From contig VXTP01000020.1 of the NCBI GenBank assembly GCA_009837395.1, positions 38,599 through 93,580 of the forward strand: a DNA stretch of 54,982 bases, in the 5' to 3' direction. This stretch comes from Gemmatimonadota bacterium. GTDB taxonomy: Bacteria; JAAXHH01. The position numbers and the translations under genes were made by a program. Positions 51,501 through 54,982 of the stretch are shown piece by piece (within the stretch, counting starts at the first letter, position 1; the number at the start of each line of letters is the position of its first letter). The notes beneath the pieces were generated by a model. That model made no database searches. It was not told where the DNA came from and was given only the letters and a program-made list of their open reading frames with translations.

Positions 51501-54500
51501 GACGTAGTCGCCTGCGTCCCTGTCATCAAAAGCCATGATGACGGTTTTTCCCGAAATCGCCGATGCCGGATGGAAGTCGGCCCTTGCGGTGACGCGGCCT
51601 TCGACCCTTCCGGTTTCGAGCACGGAGGAGGGCCCCAGCTTTACGGACCGCTTCGTGGCTTTCCGCTGGTTGTAGGCGACAGCCCCGGTACCTGTGACGC
51701 CATCGCCTACAGCCCGGGGGTCGATGCCCGCTCGGAAGTTCGACCCGGCCTTGGCGTGGAAGCCGGGCCCCAGGACGATGCGCACGCTGGCTTTCAGATC
51801 TACGGTCTCTCCGGCTTCGACGACGTAGGGACCGGTGGTCTCCAGGCTGACGCCCTCTTCGAGTCGGTCACCTGTGCCGCGGGTGATGACGCGGTGCCCG
51901 TCCTTTGAGAGATCCTTGTGGCCGTCTTTGGAAAGATAGGCGATATCGGTCTGCCGGTTGGGTCTTGAGGTGTTATAGGCGCTGGTAGCGCTTATGCCAC
52001 GCGAGAAGCGGTGGTCCCGCTGGGCGGTGAGGCGTCCGGCGCCGTCCGTGGTCTGCACGACGCGGCGCAGGCCGTCCCTTGCGTACCGGACGGTATGTCC
52101 GTTCGCGTCGGTAACGGCTATGGCGTCCAGGGTCACCGGATCGTAGGTGGTCATGGCGCCCGGCTGCGCGCCTTCCGGCCATGCGCGCAGGTTATCGAAG
52201 GACGCGACGACCGACTGCACACCGTTGGCCAGCCTGACGGCGTCGACGACGCCTCTGCGGCCCCTCATGTTCCATGCGCCGGTCTTCGGGTAGCGCGCAC
52301 CGTCCATGCGGGCCCACCACCGGCCGTTCTTCCAGGCGATGCGCAGGCGGTGCCAGCGGCCGGGCACGTAGCGCGCGCCCGTGTCCTTGAGGGTCCCGTT
52401 GTCTGCAGCCTTCACGCTGCCATCCCGTTCGAAGACCCAACGGATGCGATTTTGTCCGAGGGTTACCTCGGTGCGTTCGTCGGTGGCCTGGACCCTGGCG
52501 TCGACCTCGAACACGCCGGCGGCCAGGGAGGGCAGGGTGCGTTCTGCCACGGCGTTGTCCAGTGTGATGGCGCCGGCTTCCAGTGTGATGGCGCCGGGCC
52601 TGGTGTCGGTTCTGAGCCACGGACCCGCGGCGACGAGCGCGTCCCAGCCGGCGTGGTCATCGAAGACCTCGGCGGTTACTTTCGATGCATCGGCCCCGGT
52701 GAAGGCGGCCACGGGCCGCATCCTTCCGTAGCCCATGATCGTGGAGCTCACCGTGCCATGGGCGTCCTTCGCCTGGGTCAGGTTGCCGTAGGCGTCGTAG
52801 GCGGCGGCCACCTGCCGGTCGATCCACTCGCCCGTGTCCACCTGGCCGTCCGCGTTGCGGTCCAGCCACACCGAGGTGGTGTCGGGCATGATGATGGCGT
52901 TGTTTCCGTGGACAAACCGGCCGTAGCGATGCCTGGCGGACTGCAGCTTTGTGCCGGACCCGTCCCTGACGGTGACCACGTGGGGGCGGTCCAGGATGTG
53001 GGCGCCTTTGAGGAACACGTCCTCGGGGTCGTCGGCACTCATCCCGGTGACCTGGATGTCCTTCGCGTACACCCTGATCTTGCGGTACACGGCCTGCTGC
53101 GGCTTGTAGACGCCGGCATACATCGTGAGGTTGACCCTGGCGCTCTCCGCGCTCGAAGGCACGGGCATGAGGACGTCGAAGGATTTTTCCTCGGGATCGG
53201 GCCGCCCGCCGGCCAGCGGCACGACCTGCGTCAGCGACGCGGCCGGACGGCTGCCGGCGTTCTTCCAGGCGACGGTTACCGTGACGCCGGCGTACATGTT
53301 GTCTCCGCCCTGCAGCTGATCGGTGCCGAGGACGCCCCGGATGCGCAGCGCATCGCGACCGGACACGGAGAAGCGCCGGCCTGCGAAGTCGTAGAACCCG
53401 GAGCTCTCGATTGCCGAGTCCGCGTTGAGAAAAGCCTCCACCGAGGCCACGGGCGGATCTCCGGAGCTAAGGAAGGCGGCGTGGGTGCGGTTGGCGGTCG
53501 ACAGGGAGGTGTCGAGGACGGGCTGTCCGAAGACTAGGGTCACCGGACTCCTCGTCACCTGGTCCGCGTGATAGCTGGTCTCGGTGACGCGCAGGGTGTG
53601 GCTGCCCGACTTGAGCGTCTCGCTGGCCACCAGGCCGTTTTTCGCGTTATGGGTGAGCTGCGTGGTGGTGATGACCCCGTCCCTGGTGGTCGCCTGCTCC
53701 TGCGCCCTGATCCAGTACGCCTGTTGGGGGATGCCCGGGTGGTAGAAGGGCTGCCAGCGGCCGGTCCAGGTGCCCTGGGTCGTGACCTGCCAGTTCGTTC
53801 GCTGCCGCTGGACCACGGTTCCGGACGCGTCGTAGTGGATCGTCTGCTCCAGCAGGCCCCTGCGGATGTCGCGTTCGGACTCCTGCTTCTTGTTCGTGGC
53901 CGAGAGCCCCAGGGCGTCCAGGTCGGATTCGCCCACGAAGTCGCGCCGTGTTTTCCCATGGCCTCCGGGCAGGACCTCGTCTACGATGGGGAAGGTGATG
54001 CGGCGTACGCGCCGGTCGTCGATGATATCCATGACCGGCGCCGTCTGGATATAGTTGAACGTGGTGATATCCGGCGGGACCGGTCCCCCGCCGCCGTCCG
54101 CGTCTCGGATCATGCGCTTGATGCGGCGAGCCCGGTCGAAATAGGCGTCATCGTATTTAAGCGTGGTATCGGGAGGTGCGACCCCCTCATAGGCGATCTT
54201 CATCTCTCCGCCCGCGGGCGTTAAGATCTTGGTGATGCGGTAGCTGTCGCCCAGCGTGTTGGTGAAGCGCCAGGGCGGCAGCTGGTCTGAGGCCGCGCTG
54301 CCGGTGCCCATGACGGCGATCTCCTCGAGCAGGAGCGTGCGCGCGTTGTCGCCCGGCGCCACAGGGGGCCGCGCCTGAAGGCTCTTGTCGTCGGCATAGC
54401 GAAAAACGTACCGGGCGACCTGGCTGCCGGCTGCATCGGTGACCTTAAGCGCGTCGAGGCGGTGGGCGCTCGAGATGCCGTCGTACATCCGGTAGTTGCG

Positions 54501-54982
54501 GTTGTTGCGCACCAGGTGGTGGCCGTAGGTGAGGTTCTGGCCCGCCGGCGTGTCGAAGTAGTTGTCGTAGGTGATGGCAACGCCGCCGTGCCGGGCGACA
54601 TGGAGGTCCTCGCGCTCGCTGGTCTCGGTCGTGATCCTCCGCACGACCTTGCCGTCTGAGCCGGCAAGGATGACCTCGTCAAGGTGGCCGGTATGGAACG
54701 TCTTGACCACGGTCAGGTTGTAGATGTTCCCATCTTCAGAGACGCCGTTCGGAAAGCGCGGGTCCAGGTCCGCGAAGTCGAGCAGGTTTCGGAAGGAGCG
54801 CGTTTCTGCGGCCCGTTCCTTCGCCCAGTCCCGGACCGTGGTGACCGGACCGTCGGAAGCGTACCTGAACCGGATCGTGTTGCCGGCCTGGTCCCGGATC
54901 TCGGCCAGGTTCCACTGGTATACCATTTCGGGCATGAGCTCGTCGAAGCGCCCGTTCTGCACCGTGCCGCCCTTGACGGTCT
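48522..54982 (-). CDS. Giant RHS repeat toxin, HNH-like C-terminal tip (5' end beyond window)
   Basis: The frame is open to the right edge, so at least 2,150 residues are visible and the N-terminus is missing. From the edge inward are a region with RHS N-terminal features (YDNYFDTPAGQNLTYGHHLV), a LamG/jelly-roll-like region, a coathanger-like segment (VDLKASVRIVLGPGFHAKAG), then many YD repeats and the core closing RPDPMQDEYPGISPYAYAANNPLKYVDPDG. After DPDG comes a 190-residue tip with a hydrophobic pre-tip and a final domain with NAQAHHDLPQARRFRKHWE, GSPQGNHQKWSRAFNEEW: an HNH-like, SitA6-like nuclease pattern. RHS shells enclose and deliver toxins to rival cells. Immunity genes follow. Confidence 0.9.
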   Translation of the reverse strand, partial: TVKGGTVQNGRFDELMPEMVYQWNLAEIRDQAGNTIRFRYASDGPVTTVRDWAKERAAETRSFRNLLDFADLDPRFPNGVSEDGNIYNLTVVKTFHTGHLDEVILAGSDGKVVRRITTETSEREDLHVARHGGVAITYDNYFDTPAGQNLTYGHHLVRNNRNYRMYDGISSAHRLDALKVTDAAGSQVARYVFRYADDKSLQARPPVAPGDNARTLLLEEIAVMGTGSAASDQLPPWRFTNTLGDSYRITKILTPAGGEMKIAYEGVAPPDTTLKYDDAYFDRARRIKRMIRDADGGGGPVPPDITTFNYIQTAPVMDIIDDRRVRRITFPIVDEVLPGGHGKTRRDFVGESDLDALGLSATNKKQESERDIRRGLLEQTIHYDASGTVVQRQRTNWQVTTQGTWTGRWQPFYHPGIPQQAYWIRAQEQATTRDGVITTTQLTHNAKNGLVASETLKSGSHTLRVTETSYHADQVTRSPVTLVFGQPVLDTSLSTANRTHAAFLSSGDPPVASVEAFLNADSAIESSGFYDFAGRRFSVSGRDALRIRGVLGTDQLQGGDNMYAGVTVTVAWKNAGSRPAASLTQVVPLAGGRPDPEEKSFDVLMPVPSSAESARVNLTMYAGVYKPQQAVYRKIRVYAKDIQVTGMSADDPEDVFLKGAHILDRPHVVTVRDGSGTKLQSARHRYGRFVHGNNAIIMPDTTSVWLDRNADGQVDTGEWIDRQVAAAYDAYGNLTQAKDAHGTVSSTIMGYGRMRPVAAFTGADASKVTAEVFDDHAGWDALVAAGPWLRTDTRPGAITLEAGAITLDNAVAERTLPSLAAGVFEVDARVQATDERTEVTLGQNRIRWVFERDGSVKAADNGTLKDTGARYVPGRWHRLRIAWKNGRWWARMDGARYPKTGAWNMRGRRGVVDAVRLANGVQSVVASFDNLRAWPEGAQPGAMTTYDPVTLDAIAVTDANGHTVRYARDGLRRVVQTTDGAGRLTAQRDHRFSRGISATSAYNTSRPNRQTDIAYLSKDGHKDLSKDGHRVITRGTGDRLEEGVSLETTGPYVVEAGETVDLKASVRIVLGPGFHAKAGSNFRAGIDPRAVGDGVTGTGAVAYNQRKATKRSVKLGPSSVLETGRVEGRVTARADFHPASAISGKTVIMAFDDRDAGDYVRMVYDRGRVKLESRIGGTSASTAMVPGYNRNWPWARVEMELVPSGRVNAWMYNHRDTRFKGASASVAVPANWTPAFKAAGESGDAYLANLYVGKAEAVTTYYDGLARSMQTRAGAEANDIVTRTTYNRAGKPDRLLGPVHQAPSYDYCVLSDAAAGSRITRTAYDDDPLLRVSRVVPPGHDNNSAVDTRYGNWGTESGLGRSFQTVDDEKGVATTRVYDPYGRMRHVIADSAGTNVATRNNRTSYAYDALDRLISTTMPGGGTTRYAYDTLGRMTSRHHPDADGATLYKYDDLGRVRFSQDARQRASGTGANRKITYTVYDDFGRVTRVGEATANFSELDPERSYPFENDASSWRSRMTYDGGDLVAGGEIEGGGPNYAQGRLTKAQENTDADAAAEVVHRYAYDHLGNVRVKQVSIEGLTGAKTAAYTHDLAGRVTRLTYPDGAQARYAYDSAGRLSRVGDVNGNTLAAYTHTAAGNIATHIVGQGEGDTTADGVVTGTYAYNPREWVTEIDYAGKFSSELTYDLAGNVTRQMYSHGSAASRTADYAYDNLYRITGFDLTGGTSRDYAYDRSGNLTSVVTDSSRLTYNYSGTSTPNRLDSTTGAGGQTYAYNQNGWMTRKGADTVRYDYRGLTTGVGSARYLMDPDRRRVKKTVGSATTYYLRGPGGSVLAEYSGQTVSARYVYAGARRIVRIAGDSASYYLADHLGSTRSLVDEAGIVTAAYDYWPYGKVLASSGTGATHFRFTGHERDAESGLDYMPARSYAYDVGRFLRPDPMQDEYPGISPYAYAANNPLKYVDPDGAYFESFWDVANIGIGLVSLAQNVSEGSYGWAALDVVGLAVDAGATIVPGLPGGAGTLIKSIRGARAVNQADNATDVANTIDAGRSASSGTGAKGTLRDRLGDPPPGMENAQAHHDLPQARRFRKHWERAGLDINNPSYGRWVSGSPQGNHQKWSRAFNEEWDDFFKQYPDASREQILNKMDELRNKGEYQ
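49098..51504 (-). repeat. Direct repeat of about 2.4 kb, matching 44640-47040
   Basis: RHS repeat and core block of the full-length gene. It matches the truncated cassette at 44640-47040 across its length and the remnant at 42060-43515 over part of it. Confidence 0.88.

Overview
The window is about 55 kb of GC-rich bacterial chromosome with dense, mostly non-overlapping genes, short operons and little intergenic space. I saw no tRNA, rRNA, CRISPR array or transposase. The gene mix suggests an uncultured environmental bacterium of the FCB superphylum or a neighbouring lineage such as Latescibacterota, Gemmatimonadota or Poribacteria. Pointers are a SbsA/Big_5-type Ig-like lipoprotein, a short RpoD-like sigma factor, phytanoyl-CoA dioxygenase, Gfo/Idh and sugar-isomerase TIM-barrel families, and a coathanger-type segment in a giant RHS protein. 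This placement is inference and no marker in the window proves it.

Layout. 1-4050: YraN, a membrane-anchored PHP phosphoesterase, dihydroorotase and YgfZ. 4050-6490: a compositionally different, AT-richer island with a two-gene cassette, a membrane protein with a C-terminal Ada-like zinc module followed by a JAMM/JAB peptidase. 6490-13124: glycyl-tRNA synthetase, then a small-molecule catabolism block (Gfo/Idh oxidoreductase, xylose-isomerase-like protein, peptide-type binding lipoprotein, phytanoyl-CoA dioxygenase). 13153-23242, minus strand: an information-processing series (TIGR04282 transferase, a SelA-like protein without the PLP lysine, class II aldolase, HU, an AIR-synthase/HypE-like protein, Smg, TopA, Xer recombinase, Ig-like lipoprotein). 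23658-26124: NrnA-type DHH phosphoesterase, a duplicated PTPS/QueD fusion and GTP cyclohydrolase I. 26206-30363: a 2-hydroxyacid block (GlcD-like, GlcE-like, LarA-like). 30639-38824: sigma factor, two M23 peptidases, a DUF6483-like protein, MiaB, an exported superoxide dismutase, a zinc alcohol dehydrogenase and another TIM-barrel isomerase. 38830-41784, minus strand: ThiD-ThiN fusion and a ClpX-like AAA+ ATPase.

41969-54982 is a polymorphic-toxin locus read on the minus strand. A giant RHS protein runs off the right edge and ends in an HNH-like, SitA6-like toxin domain. It is followed by two paralogous double-CXXC immunity-like genes, then a 5'-truncated RHS cassette with a different C-terminus and a candidate membrane immunity gene, then a frameshifted, doubly truncated RHS remnant. 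This is the classic layout of a toxin locus that swaps tips by homologous recombination.

A second theme runs through the whole window. Short tandem duplications of about 9-45 bp lie on or just after stop codons of at least seven genes, and related in-frame 9- or 18-bp expansions lengthen linkers or tails of at least six proteins. One such GC-rich motif is used in both orientations, giving a hydrophilic tail in TopA and a hydrophobic signal sequence in the neighbouring lipoprotein.
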